Source of the DNA: Imbricaverruca yamaguchii
Taxonomy: Eukaryota > Arthropoda > Thecostraca > Neoverrucidae
Assembly: GCA_034440575.1 (NCBI GenBank)
Contig: JAOTOL010001563.1
Coordinates: forward strand, 580,001-644,000
Length of the DNA: 64,000 nucleotides
Reading direction: 5' to 3'
A program made the position numbers and the translations under genes. This document shows positions 47,101 through 58,277 of this stretch, piece after piece; the stretch's first letter is position 1, and the number at the start of each line of letters is the position of its first letter. Under the pieces are notes generated by a model. It saw only the letters and a program-made list of their open reading frames with translations, was not told the DNA's origin and ran no database searches.

Positions 47101-48262
47101 GGTCTCGATCATGTGGTTTTATATGCGGTTGTTATGGGTACATACATTTAAATAGTTGTCACCAAACCACACAATATACAGTAAAAATTGAAACACGGGT
47201 GTTTGCACGAGTGCTCAATGGTCAGGGCAAAATTCATATGTGGTCTCACGTCAGGTCTCTGGGTGAAATTAAGATTTAAATATCTCTCTTCATTACTTTT
47301 TCCGAATAGGTTAGCTTTTCGCGCAATACATTTCCGTTGAAAGATTGGAATATTTGCAATTGGAAATGATATCTTCTCAAACTGTGCGAGGTGTCATGTT
47401 AATAACCGGTCAGGTCACTATTATATGACCCGAAACGTTCCAAAGCACTTCACTACACGTGCTCCAGCAAGGTTATACATTAAAATACGGGCAATTGAAA
47501 AGGAAATGTGGCAAACCCGGGCCATTTTGCACGCCAAGTTCATTTAGGGCAAGATCGTGGCCCGGCAATTCTAGTTGAAAAATATCGTTTTCTCGGATTT
47601 ACTTTGGAAAGTTTCCCTTCAAAGCCAGAATGCATGGATGAGTGAATGAAAATTGTCAAGGGGGGGGGGAGAAACATACCGCCTTGGTCTGGTGACACCC
47701 CCTACTCTTCCTGGATGCCATCTGTTTCCAAAATTGTTATACTCCACGGTTCACCACGTATTTCCAAATATATGACCTTTATGAATCGGCGAACTTGACC
47801 TTTGCACTCATCTGTGTTAGACTAAGTATTCAGTTTATGTATCACCAATACTGAAGCACGAAATCCATTTGCTGACGGCCAAAGTCAGAAAACTACGGCG
47901 ACGATCGGTAACTGACTGCACCCACACATTGACCTGCTTGACTTGACTCGACTTGGATGTTGAACCAAAGGAGATGGAGAGAAGTATTTCAAGTAGTTCT
48001 AAAAGTTTAACCACGTAGACCATGCCATTTGCCACATTTCTCCATCTTGCTCAGAACAAAGGCCATTTGGGGCATAAAATTGAACTCCCAGCACTAATAG
48101 GGGTAGAACATTTTACCGCACTGCAAATGAAGTAAGTAGTCATGAAGGTATTTTTCAGAGTAGTGAAGAAAAATCCATTCAACTCCATGTTATATTGTAC
48201 CATATTCAATTAAATTGCAAACCATTGCAGGCGAATTGGCATCTACAGGTTTCACAATTAGA
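44141..48262. other. Intron, about 4 kb of mostly unique AT-rich sequence
   Basis: This is the longest stretch in the eastern half without arrays or recognised transposons. Apart from a (GT)n run at about 46063-46077 and poly-G at about 47661, I see nothing. Open frames are short and lack motifs. Confidence 0.5.
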
Positions 48263-48271
48263 GACAGAGCT

Positions 48272-48445
48272 CAGAGGTCGTCCAGCACGACTGGAACGGT
48301 ACCGTCTCCACGTCCAGCACGATTGCAACGGTAACGTCCAGCACGACTACAACGGTGCCGTCTCCATGTCCAGCACGACTACAACGGTACCGTCTCCACG
48401 TCCAGCACGACTACAACGGTACCGTTTCCGCGTCCAGCACGTTTT
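48272..48445. repeat. ~33-bp minisatellite, about 5 copies
   Basis: CGTCCAGCACGACTACAACG with GTACCGTCTCCA recurs, with one shortened unit. Confidence 0.9.
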
Positions 48446-48854
48446 GCTCTTCATAATTCCCACTGATTAAATATTTGGAATTTGTAAGTCAGTAGATTAT
48501 GTTTGCATTGAGTTAGAAAAATTACGATATTGATGTCATTATCCTAAATTTTGTCGCATTATGATGTTATCTCCGCGCCAGCTCAGTTGACTATGTAGGC
48601 ATTGGTGTGATTACATTTCGCGTGTGTATATGTGTTCTTCCGCATCGTCTGTGCCAATATAAATGGCAGTCAGCATGTTGATAGGGACTGGCCGAAATAG
48701 ACACGGGCCATCCACGCCCAGTCACAGCCACAGACCCGCCGCGCATGCCCCCGGTTACGGGTGAACACAAGGCTGGCAATGGTTCTCCACCTCACCAACC
48801 GCTTCGGCACTTTCTCCTGGTCGAGAGCACGTGACATGACTCGAGGCCACCACC

Positions 48855-49030
48855 GAGAACACGCGGAAGAAATACGATCATGTGTTTAATCACCCGCCAT
48901 CTCCAGCTAACCGATTTATGGCTCCCCCGAGACCGTCCTCGGCTACATTCCGAAACAAACTCACCAAGTTCAACAGCTTTCTGGTGTACGACGGGAATGA
49001 TAAAGACCGACGGCATACAGCGCGGGAGGG
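48855..49030 (+). other. Exon-like open segment, unidentified
   Basis: One plus-strand frame reads YDHVFNHPPSPANRFMAPPR and TFRNKLTKFNSFLVYDGND, a protein-like composition unlike the surrounding repeat frames. No convincing acceptor and donor pair bounds it, and I recognise no family. It could be part of a nested gene, a decayed transposon, or chance. Confidence 0.25.
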
Positions 49031-49084
49031 GAGGGGCTGTGTGGAGCAGAGTACGGCGGTCTTGTGATCACGTGCTGCCGCTCC

Positions 49085-49375
49085 GTCACGTCACGCGTCA
49101 CAGCCTAACAGCAGGGCGTCACACCCCAATAACAGGGCGTCACATCCCAACAACAGGGTGTCACTCATACTACAGCAGGGCGTCACTCACGCTACAACAG
49201 GGCGTCACACCCCAACAACAGGGTATTACTCGTACAACAGCAGGGCGTCACTCGCACAACAGCAGGGCGTCACACCCCAACAGCAGGGCGTCACTCACAC
49301 TACAGCAGGGTGTCACTCACACTACAGCAGGGTGTCACTCGCACTACAGCCGGGTGTTACTCGCACTACAGCAAG
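49085..49375. repeat. ~20-22-bp minisatellite, about 13 copies
   Basis: CAGGGCGTCACACCCCAACA, CAGGGTGTCACTCACACTAC and similar units follow each other. The array runs directly into the 20-bp array to its right. Confidence 0.9.
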
Positions 49376-49377
49376 CC

Positions 49378-49698
49378 CCCGCCAGTGGGACGTGGCTCCC
49401 ACCAGTGAGACGTGACGTGACTCCCGCCAGTGAGACGTGACGTGACCCCCGCCAGTGGGACGTGACCCCCGCCAGTGGGACGTGACCCCCGCCAGTGGGA
49501 CGTGACCCCCGCCAGTGAGACGTGACCCCCGCCAGTGGGACGTGACCCCCGCCAGTGGGACGTGACCCCCGCCAGTGGGACGTGACCCCCGCCAGTGGGA
49601 CGTGACCCCCGCCAGTGGGACGTGACCCCCGCCAGGGGAACGTGGCTCCCGCCAGTGGGACGTGACCCCCGCCAGTGGGACGTGACTCCCGCCAGTGG
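49378..49698. repeat. 20-bp minisatellite, left part (split by a LINE)
   Basis: The unit GTGGGACGTGACCCCCGCCA is repeated about 15 times with little change. The array stops abruptly at the 3' end of the LINE and resumes on the far side. Confidence 0.95.
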
Positions 49699-51032
49699 TT
49701 GATTGATTGATTGATTATTTGGCTAAGAGCGCGTGGACTACTAAGGTCATTTTGCGCTCATAACTCTTGTAGCTAACGAAGTACAGTATCAAACTTCACG
49801 TCGTTCGTAGCCGTCAAAATGGTCCTATTGTGGTACAAAGTTTACATGTCATGTATATCAGCGAGGAGAATATATTGCGGAGAATGACACTGAAGATAAG
49901 AAGTCCATCAGTCGTCCCGACTGGACAATGCTCGAGTTGTCGGAGAGAATATCGCTAATGGAATCCACCTGGTCAGACCCAAAATGACGTCTACGCTCAT
50001 CAGCGTAATGAGGACACGATATCAAAACGTGGCGAACTGTTAGCGGTGCACAACATCTCGAGCACAGAGGATTGTCGCCACCGCATAGTAAATACCCATG
50101 CGTAGCATATGTATGCCCAATACGGAGACGGCATAATGTGACCTCTTCTTGTCGACGTTTACGACAGGACGAGCCCCATGGTCGTAGACGTTGTTTGATG
50201 GTTCGTAGTTTGTTCGCCGACGTCGCATCCCACATAGCCTGCCACTTGTCTAGGAGGAAGGTTTCGGTAGTGGTCAGTGGCGGGGAGTGGCAGTGCTCGA
50301 GAGCACGGTGCCTTTGCCGCTCGTTTCGCCGCAGCATCCGCCAATTCATTACCGGAAATGCCAACGTGGCTCGGAAGCCAACATAGTTCCAACTCGTCGT
50401 CCATGGCGTTCCAAATCGGTAAGACGGCTCACAATATCCCGCAGAAGGGCGTTTGATGGATAAAACGTGTTCAGGGCCATAAGACTACTTAAAGAGTCGG
50501 TGAAAATGACATGTCGATCACCCCCAGACACTTCGATATAACACAGAGCTTTCGTAATAGCGACAAGTTCCGACGAGTACACCAATGCGTACGTCGGGAG
50601 CGAAAACGAGCGGGAGACAGATCCACACACAAAAGCGCTGCCAACGCCGTCCTCTGTTCGAGAGCAGTCAGTATACGTGGCTATCCATCCCTGGAATGTT
50701 TCAATATGTTGAAGGGCCAGGGCACACAATTCTGCTGGAGGAATATCGGATTTTCTGATCTTCGCAAGGGATACATCCACCTCCGGTGTAATCATCTCCC
50801 ATGGAGGGGTCTCCATGTTCTGGACTGTACGAATTCCCCGAAGCTTAACTCGACTTTCCCGCAGGAGTCTTCGAATTCGAACACCGAATGGGGCGACACT
50901 CAGGTTTCGTTCCCCTGAAAAAATGGTCAATAGTCGACGCGAAAAGACGTGCGAAAAGGCCGGATGGTCGGGAAACTGGCGGAGCTTGCAGGCGTAGCGC
51001 ATTCCTAGCCTCTCTCTCTGCGCAGAGAGAGA
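49699..51032 (-). mobile_element. I-clade-like LINE, 5'-truncated, inserted inside the 20-bp array
   Basis: The element reads on the minus strand. Its 3' end carries a short simple repeat (ATTGATTG on the plus strand, 49699-49716) where it meets the array. It holds an RNase H domain and the C-terminal Cys/His region, while the endonuclease and RT are missing through 5' truncation. The same 20-bp unit flanks both sides, so the insertion is later than the array; the repetitive flanks hide any target duplication. A short AGAGAGAG inverted stretch at 51011-51032 marks the 5' junction. Confidence 0.88.
49858..51002 (-). pseudogene. LINE ORF2 C-terminal remnant: RNase H and Cys-rich region
   Basis: The first part reads YTDCSRTEDGVGSAFV (catalytic Asp), YSSELVAITKAL (Glu) and FTDSLSSLMALN (Asp). 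After a frame break near 50400 come LCWLPSHVGISGNELADAAA, holding the last catalytic His and Asp of RNase H. Then follow LCRLRIGHTYATHGYLLC and LCSRCCAPLTVRHVLISCPH, the C-x2-C, H and C pattern found at the end of I- and Jockey-group LINEs. RNase H in a LINE points to the I group. At least two frame changes make it inactive. Confidence 0.9.
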
Positions 51033-51760
51033 GTGGGACGTGACTCCCGCCAGTGGGACGTGACCCCCGCCAGTGAGACGTGACGTGACCCCCGCCAGTG
51101 GGACGTGACCCCCGCCAGTGGGACGTGACCCCCGCCAGTGGGACGTGACCCCGCCAGTGGGACGTGACCCCCGCCAGTGGGACGTGACCCCCGCCAGTGG
51201 GACGTGACCCCCGCCAGTGGGACGTGACCCCCGCCAGTGGGACGTGACCCCCGCCAGTGGGACGTGACCCCCGCCAGTGGGACGTGACTCCCGCCAGTGA
51301 GACGTGACCTCCGCCAGTGGGGCGTGACTCCCGCCAGTGGGACGTGACTCCAGCCAGTGGGACGTGACTCCAGCTAGTGAGACGTGACTCCCGCCAGTGG
51401 GACGCGACTCCAGCTAGTGAGACGTGACTCCCGCCAGTGGGACGCGACTCAGGCCAGTGGGACGCGATTCCCGCCGGTGGGACGTGACTCCAGCCAGTGG
51501 GACGTGACTCCAGCTAGTGAGACGTGACTCCCGCCAGTGGGACGCGACTCCAGCTAGTGAGACGTGACTCCCGCCAGTGGGACGCGACTCACGCCAGTGG
51601 GACGCGATTCCCGCCGGTGGGACGTGACTCCCGCCAATGGGACGTGACTCTCGCTAGTGGGACGTGACCCCCGCCAATGGGACGTGGCCCCCGCCAGTGG
51701 GACGTGACTCTCGCCAGTGGGACTTGAACCCCGCCAGTGGGACGTGACTCCTGTTAGTGT
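51033..51760. repeat. 20-bp minisatellite, right part
   Basis: It continues the same unit. Copies are near-identical to about 51290 and then diverge (GTGACTCCAGCTAGTGAGAC, GCGACTCACGCCAGTGG) toward 51760. Homogeneity is highest next to the LINE. Confidence 0.95.
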
Positions 51761-51815
51761 GCGATCCACCCCATAACTGCCGCTCGTCGCCAGGGGTTTG
51801 TCTTCCACCAGACCC

Positions 51816-52302
51816 GGGTGAGTCGCCAGATGCAGGTGAGTCGCCAGACGCAGGTGAGTCGCCAGATGCAGGTGAGTCGCCAGATGCAGGTGAGTCGCCA
51901 GACGCGGGTGAGTCGCCAGATGCAGGTGAGTCGCCACACCCGGGTGAGTCGCCAGATGCAGGTGAGTCGCCAGACGCGGGTGAGTCGCCAGATACAGGTG
52001 AGTCGCCACACCCGGGTGAGTCGCCAGATGCAGGTAAGTCGCCAGACGCGGGTGAGTCGCCAGATGCAGGTGAGTCGCCAGACCCGGGTGAGTCGCCAGA
52101 CGCGGGTGAGTCGCCAGATGGAGGTGAGTCGCCAGATGCAGGTGAGTCGCCAGATGCGGGTGAGTCGCCAGATGCAGGTGAGTCCCCAGATGCAGGTGAG
52201 TCGCCAGATGCAGGTGAGTCGCCAGACGTGGGTGAGTCGCCAGACGCGGGTGAGTCGTCAGACGCGGGTGAGTCGCCAGACCCGGGTGAGTCGCCAGCCG
52301 CT
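51816..52302 (+). repeat. 18-bp minisatellite in which every unit is a consensus 5' splice site
   Basis: About 27 copies of GTGAGTCGCCAGATGCAG, so that each junction reads CAG/GTGAGT or CGG/GTGAGT on the plus strand. This is complementary to the 5' end of U1 snRNA over eight to nine bases. The left flank (CCACCAGACCCGG before the first GTGAGT) would suit an exon end, but no gene is recognised there. The unit encodes GESPDA repeats in one frame. Confidence 0.93.
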
Positions 52303-52834
52303 GCCGTGGGCTGCGGCCCTGACGGCACTCCTATGCTATCGATGTGGGATGACCTCGCGAGCGCAGACTGTGCCGACGTCGACGGGCGTGTTGACCCATT
52401 TATCCGGCGGTGACCTGGCCTGCTCCACCAAGTCTGACCACGACGCAGCGCCAGAATACTACATAGGCATAAGTGGCCGAACATCGGAGTAGAAGCAGGA
52501 GCGCCGGGCACCTTTGGGGTTGGTTTTGTTTATTGGGTGGTTCTCGACGCACTTTATGCACGATCACGGCTAATGGCACCGCCACACCGTTTCGCCGGTG
52601 AGTAACGGGATTGGGAAATGTCCTGAGTGGTGCGAGTGTTGAACCCGGGACCTTGTTGGTGGGTGCCCGTACCCCAGCCACATAGCACCACTGGCCGAGG
52701 CTGCCGCCGTGTGTTGGTGGGTGCCCGTACCCCAACGACCAGTGGCGGTGGTGTCGGCGTCAGACGGCGAGATCGTTGGCCTAGTTCAGCTGGCGACCAC
52801 GCCCTGCTACCCCCTGCCCGGCGCGGCCAGACCA
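52303..52834. other. Unique segment between arrays
   Basis: A ~50-bp phrase with TTGGTGGGTGCCCGTACCCC occurs twice at about 52655-52740. No gene or RNA is recognised. Confidence 0.5.
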
Positions 52835-53985
52835 GTAGACAGTAGTCCGGGCAGACCAGTGGACAGTGGTCCGGCCAGACCAGTGGACAGTGGTCCGGGC
52901 AGACCGATGGACAGTGGTCCGGCCAGACCAGTGGACAGTGGTCCGGGCAGACCAGTGGACAGTGGTCCGGCCAGACCAGTGGACAGTAGTCCGGCCAGAC
53001 CGGTGGACAGTGGTCCGGGCAGACCAGTGAACAGTGGTCCGGGCGGACCAGTGGACGGTGGTCCGGGCAGACCAGTGGACAGTGGTCCGGGGAGACCAGT
53101 GGACAGTAGTCCGGCCAGACCAGTGGACAGTGGTCCGGCCAGACCAGTGGACAGTGGTCCGGCCAGACCAGTGGACAGTGGTCCGGGCAGACCGATGGAC
53201 AGTGGTCCGGCCAGACCAGTGGACAGTGGTCCGGGCAGACCAGTGGACAGTGATCCGGCCATACAAGTGGATAGTGGTCCGGGCAAACCAGTGGACAGTG
53301 GTCCGGCCAGACCAGTGGACAGTGGTTCGGGCGCGCCACGACACGGCCAGACCAGTGGACAGTGGTCCGGGCAGACCTGTGGACAGTGGTCCGGGCAGAC
53401 CAGTGGACAGTGGTCCGGGCAGACCAGTGGACAGTGGTCCGGCCAGACCAATGGACAGTGGTCCGGGCAGACCAGTGGACAGTGGCCCGGGCGGACCAGT
53501 GGACAGTGGTCCGGGCAGACCAGTGGACAGTGGTCCGGGCAGACCAGTGGACAGTGGTCCGGCCAGACCAGTGGACAGTAGTCCGGCCAGACCGGTGGAC
53601 AGTGGTCCGGGCAGACCAGTGAACAGTGGTCCGGGCGGACCAGTGGACGGTGGTCCGGGCAGACCAGTGGACAGTGGTCCGGCCAGACCAGTGGACAGTG
53701 GTCCGGGGAGACCAGTGGACAGTAGTCCGGCCAGACCAGTGGACAGTGGTCCGGGCAGACCTGTGGACAGTGGTCCGGGCAGACCAGTGGACAGTGGTCC
53801 GGGCAGACCAGTGAACAGTGGTCCGGGCGGACCAGTGGACGGTGGTCCGGGCAGACCAGTAGACAGTGGTCCGGCCAGACCAGTGGACAGTGGACAGTGG
53901 TCCGGCCAGACCAGTGGACAGTGGACAATGGTCCGGCCAGACCAGTGGACAGTGGTACCGGGCGCGCCCCGACCCTGCACCACCA
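52835..53985. repeat. 24-bp minisatellite, about 47 copies
   Basis: The unit contains GACCAGTGGACAGTGGTCCG with GGCA or GCCA spacers. Larger blocks repeat: the order of GGGC/GGCC variants around 52980-53100 recurs near 53570-53700. An interruption GCGCGCCACGACAC lies at about 53332. Open frames on both strands result from the stop-free 24-bp unit. Confidence 0.95.
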
Positions 53986-54588
53986 GTCTTCAGTGGGGGC
54001 CGTTTCGGATCTGATATGATCTGAGGACCTGGCAATTAATTGTGCATTCCTCCCTCGGGTATTTAAAGGCTTCCCGTCGTTCTTGTATGATAGGTACAAT
54101 TGTTTTTAGGTTTCGAATATGTATGTTATTTCCCCATATGAGCATGTAGCCTTTTCTTAAAGCGCACCAGAGGCGCATGCCGTTGACTACGCTGCGACTT
54201 GTCCATGTGCAGATGAAATGCATTGCAACTTTGGTGGTCTGCCAGTGCAATACAAAATGATATTCTTGAAGCCCATTATGCAGTCGAAGAAAAAGAATGA
54301 GATTTTCTGCTATCCTACAAAATTGCTGACGCAAAATTAAGTACATTCGTTTTGGTTTCATTTAAGTGCAGCATGAACATGTGCTGTGAGATGCTTTCCC
54401 TACAACCAGATAAAATCATGCCATGTGACATGTTCAGACACAGAGCGAACTTTCACTATCGCTCTCGCCCGTTCCGCCCGCTCCTTTGTCATCTATGGAG
54501 GAAGGTAATTTAGCTGAGAAGATCTGCAGTGCATATTTTCTACACGCTTAAACCTGGTCCTGCGCTTCCAAGCTACACGCGTGAAGTG

Positions 54589-54736
54589 CAGAGGCGGATG
54601 CAAGGGGCGGGACACCGGGGGCTTGTGTTCCCCCCCCTTATGGGAAGGAGACGACCCTCTGGGAAGTTTCGAGCACACGTCCACTAAAATATTTCAGCTA
54701 GAGGTGCCCTCATGGTAATTCCTGGATCCGCCCCTG
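54589..54736. mobile_element. Short MITE with GGCGGAT-type terminal inverted repeats
   Basis: The ends are CAGAGGCGGATGCAAGGG and, inverted, CAGGGGCGGATCCAGG, an imperfect terminal inverted repeat. Many animal non-autonomous DNA transposons end this way. Flanks GTGAAGTG and GTGAGGGT are a poor 8-bp duplication. The 148-bp element has no coding capacity. Confidence 0.7.
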
Positions 54737-54959
54737 GTGAGGGTGAGATGTGTGGACATGCCGACGCATGTCATGTCAAGCGGCGTCGGAAGTGAATGAC
54801 GTCACTTTCTGTCGTCCAATCGGTGACGACTGTCTAAACGACAAGATGTATGTTTAATTGGTGAAAAGATAACGAGACGAATCCTACAAAAGAAGGTGGG
54901 CTGCGTTCCAGTGTGCAGAGCCTGACTCACGCAATGGCCTGCTGAGTGTGCATGCATGT

Positions 54960-55092
54960 TTGTGTGGCTTTACGCCGCAACAGCTGAGGCTGCGTGGTGC
55001 TGCGTGCCTCTCACCCCGACAGGAAGGGCGACCACCCGGTACCTTTGGCATGCCAGACGCTTAGCTTAACCACTGAGCTACCGGGCCCTCGT
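54960..55092 (-). mobile_element. Second, different tRNA-like SINE or tRNA pseudogene
   Basis: On the minus strand GCCCGGTAGCTCAGTGGTTA is a good tRNA A-box and acceptor start. GGTACCGGGTGGTCGCCC stands where the B-box should be but is changed from GGTTCGANTCC. A body with CAGCCTCAGCTGTTGCGGCG follows. It is not related to the six-copy family. Confidence 0.65.
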
Positions 55093-55379
55093 GCACATCA
55101 CACGAGTGTAGCTGATGTAAACTATCCGAGGAGTAATCTTTTCCACTATCTACAATAGCACGGCGATATCTATTCCTTCGCGGCAAAAGGCGTGGTGGAT
55201 TTCTCAGACATACTTTGCACAAAGGAGCTGTCGATGAGAGCATGTGCTACAGACGTCGTTGCATTACCTCCGACTGGCACAAATAACTCTGTGCCGGTCG
55301 GAGGCAGGACGTAATACAGAGGTGCTTCTGAAGTTCTCGGGAGAACAGCTGACAGCAGTCATGTGTCTGTCGAACACCG

Positions 55380-55475
55380 CTGGCAGGTGGCGGCGGCTGC
55401 AGCGGTGGCGGCTGCAGCGGCGGCGGCTGCAGCGGCGGCTGCAGCGGCGGCGGCTGCAGCGGCGGCGGCGGCTGG
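55380..55475. repeat. GCGGCGGCTGCA-type trinucleotide-based repeat
   Basis: GCGGCGGCTGCAGC words of 9-12 bases repeat about nine times. In one frame they give an Ala run joined to the open segment to the right. Confidence 0.9.
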
Positions 55476-55478
55476 CGC

Positions 55479-55770
55479 TGTGGCTGTCCCAGGCTGCCGC
55501 AGCGGAACCAGCAGGTGTCCGCGGCCCTCAGTGACCAGCCGGGGTCCCCCGCCGATGTGTCAGGAGCAGGCAGCGAAGACACGTCGCACGAAAGGAACAC
55601 CACCCGCCGCGAGTTTTACGAGTCTGCCCAGTTCGCCGCCTTCACTGGCGTCGACGAGGATCTCGTCCGATGCTTGCACGCTTTCCTGCAAGCCATCGCC
55701 TGTCCATCTCCCACTGTGCTCGGCTGCGTTGTCCGCCTTCTGCTGGCGCACCCCCAAGCCCCAGGATGAG
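55479..55770 (+). other. Exon-like open segment, unidentified
   Basis: A plus-strand frame with high GC at third codon positions reads SALSD-like residues, NTTRREFYESAQFAAFTGVD, then DLVRCLHAFLQAIACPSPTV and RLLLAHPQAPG before TGA at the first unit of the 69-bp array. It looks like protein with amphipathic helices. An AG at CCAGCAG/GTGTCC could be an acceptor, but I see no donor. The frame continues into the array, where TGA and TGG alternate. No family is recognised. It lies opposite to the exchanger gene. Confidence 0.35.
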
Positions 55771-56662
55771 CTCCACAGGTGTCATCTGATGCCGGTGACA
55801 CTGCCTCAGCTGTACACGCCTGCCGAGCCCCAGGATGGGCTCCACAGGTGTCATCTGATGCCGGTGACACTGCCTCAGCTGTACACGCCTCCCGAGCCCC
55901 AGGATGAGCTCCACAGGTGTCATCTGATGCCGGTGACACTGCCTCAGCTGTACACGCCTCCCGAGCCCCAGGATGAGCTCCACAGGTGTCATCTGATGCC
56001 GGTGACACTTCCTCAGCTGTACACGCCTGCCGAGCCCCAGGATGAGCTCCACAGGTGTCATCTGATGCCGGTGACACTGCCTCAGCTGTACACGCCTGCC
56101 GAGCCCCGGGATGGGCCCCACAGGTGTCATCTGATGCCGGTGACACTGCCTCAGCTGTACACGCCTCCCGAGCCCCAGGATGAGCTCCACAGGGGTCATC
56201 TGATGCCGGTGACACTGCCTCAGCTGTACACGCCTGCCGAGCCCCAGGATGGGCTCCACAGGTGTCATCTGATGCCGGTGACACTGCCTCAGCTGTACAC
56301 GCCTGCCGAGCCCCAGGATGGGCTCCACAGGTGTCATCTGATGCCGGTGACACTGCCTCAGCTGTACACGCCTGCCAAGCCCCAGGATGGGCCCCACAGG
56401 TGTCATCTGATGCCGGTGACACTGCCTCAGCTGTACACGCCTGCCGAGCCCCAGGATGGGCTCCACAGGTGTCATCTGATGCCCGTGACACTGCCTCAGC
56501 TGTACACGCCTGCCGAGCCCCAGGATGGGCTCCACAGGTGTCATCTGATGCCCGTGACACTGCCTCAGCTGTACGCGCCTGCCGAGCCCCAGGACGAGCT
56601 CCACAGGTGTCATCTGATGCCGGTGACACCGCCTCAGCTGTACGCACCTGCCGTCGGGCATC
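55762..56662. repeat. 69-bp minisatellite, about 13 copies, in-frame (23 codons)
   Basis: Units begin CAGGATGGGCTCCACAGGTG and contain TGATGCCGGTGACACTGCC and CAGCTGTACACGCCTGCC. The length is a multiple of three, so several frames stay open on both strands. In the frame continuous with the upstream exon-like segment, each unit reads VSSDAGDTASAVHACRAPG and then either Trp (TGG) or stop (TGA) by a single base. Confidence 0.95.
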
Positions 56663-56739
56663 CGCCAGTCCTGACGTCAGAGGACGCAGCCGAGCGACCA
56701 ATTGGCAGGTGCGCAGGCTCCGGCTCCGACACACAGGGG

Positions 56740-57205
56740 AGACTACCGACTGCCACAGGGATAACTGACGACTGCCACAGGGGCGACTACCGACTGCCAC
56801 AGGGAGAACTGACGACTGCCACAGGGGCGACTACCGACTGCCACAGGGAGAACTGAAGACTGCCACAGGGACGACTGACGACTGCACACAAGAACGACTG
56901 CCGACTGCCACAGGGGCGACTTACGACTAACGACTGTCGCAGGGACGACTGAAGACTGCCCCAAGGATGACTGACGATTGTCACAGGGACGACTGCCGAC
57001 TGCCACAGGGACGACTGAAGACTGCCACAGGGATAACTGACGACTGCCACAGGGGCGACTACCGACTGCCACAGGGATAACTGACGACTGCCACAGGGGC
57101 GACTACCGACTGCCACAGGGACGACTGAAGACTGCCCCAAGGATGACTGACGATTGCCACAGGGACGACTGCCGCTTGCCACAGGGACGACTGACGACTA
57201 ACGAC
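56740..57205. repeat. ~18-19-bp minisatellite, about 25 copies, variable unit
   Basis: GACTGCCACAGGGACGACT and GACTACCGACTGCCACAGGG alternate in no fixed order. A block of about 150 bp, from about 56750 to 56900, recurs near 57040-57190. Confidence 0.9.
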
Positions 57206-57219
57206 TGTGCGATGACGAC

Positions 57220-58270
57220 CGGCCACCCTCTGCCGAGCAGCCACAGGCGAGGAAAGCCAACCCCCGACCAGTGAATACATCATTCGGCCGGTTGGTTTTC
57301 GTTATGTAACTGATGTTTAATCTCATTGTGAGCATTTATGTTTCTACTGAATGTTTTGGTGATTGAATATGTGGAAGTGCAGTATGAAAATAACTAAAAG
57401 TTTCAAATAATCAATGCCTGATCAGGTCGCTGAACCGATATTTGATTCATTAATGATAAATACTGCAGAGAACAAATGCGTTATTTTGAACAATTCAAGT
57501 AGAAGTGGGCAAATCGATCGGAGAGAGCATAATTTGAGGGAGTGGGTAAACAATTACGGATAAATTTAATCCTAGCACGACAAAAATAATCACCCATGGC
57601 CTCTGCCAGCTTATTACGCATCCCGGATGAAGTGTGCGAGGGATCTGTATGCAAATCTGATAGAAATATATTCTACGGAGGCGATAACCAGCCAGCGTCT
57701 AATTAATTCGGGGTATCTAATTAATTCGGGGTAACCTGTGCCCCCAGCTGAGCTCAAGTCTCCAGGTGCCGTCCGTGGAGCCGGCTCCACGCACGACATG
57801 TCAGTGGTCGACAGAGAGTAGGTTGCCATACCATGACGCATGCAGTGTGTGCAGCGGCCAGCGACTGCGGCTGCAGAACGGCAGTGGTATGCTTGCATAG
57901 CATGAAAAAAAACGTGTTGTCACATGGCAGCGTGTGCATGTGTGCTTGGTGTTTATCTTCATGCTGTGGTGTTACTTCCGAGCATCATGGAAGAGTTTGA
58001 CACGTGAAGGCCTACCACCAGTTATCCGATTTGCTGCTTCATCGTTGCGTTTGTCCTTTGCACACCGCCAGTGCGTACAGAGATTCTCCAACCCCCTCTG
58101 CCACCGACATCTCGTGATCCAGACGACAGCTCACACTCGGTGGTACCACCCTGACCTTGACCTCCGCAGCTGAGTTGTAATCCAAAGGCCGTGACGCCGG
58201 ACCGCAGCGGCGTCATTAGCACACAACCGCACCGGTACTGGTGGAGCCTTATGACCACATCGGCAACCCA
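57220..58270. other. Intron, unique sequence
   Basis: A tandem duplication of CTAATTAATTCGGGGTA lies at about 57699-57732. No gene or RNA is supported. Confidence 0.5.
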
Positions 58271-58277
58271 GACCAGA

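Noticed and set aside
52554..54099. Frames of 400-490 codons in the 24-bp array at 53 kb
   Set aside because: Every frame on both strands is open, which is what a stop-free 24-bp unit predicts.
54981..55092. Functional tRNA gene
   Set aside because: The A-box is good, but the B-box region is altered (GGTACCGGGTGGTCGCCC) and a SINE-like body follows.
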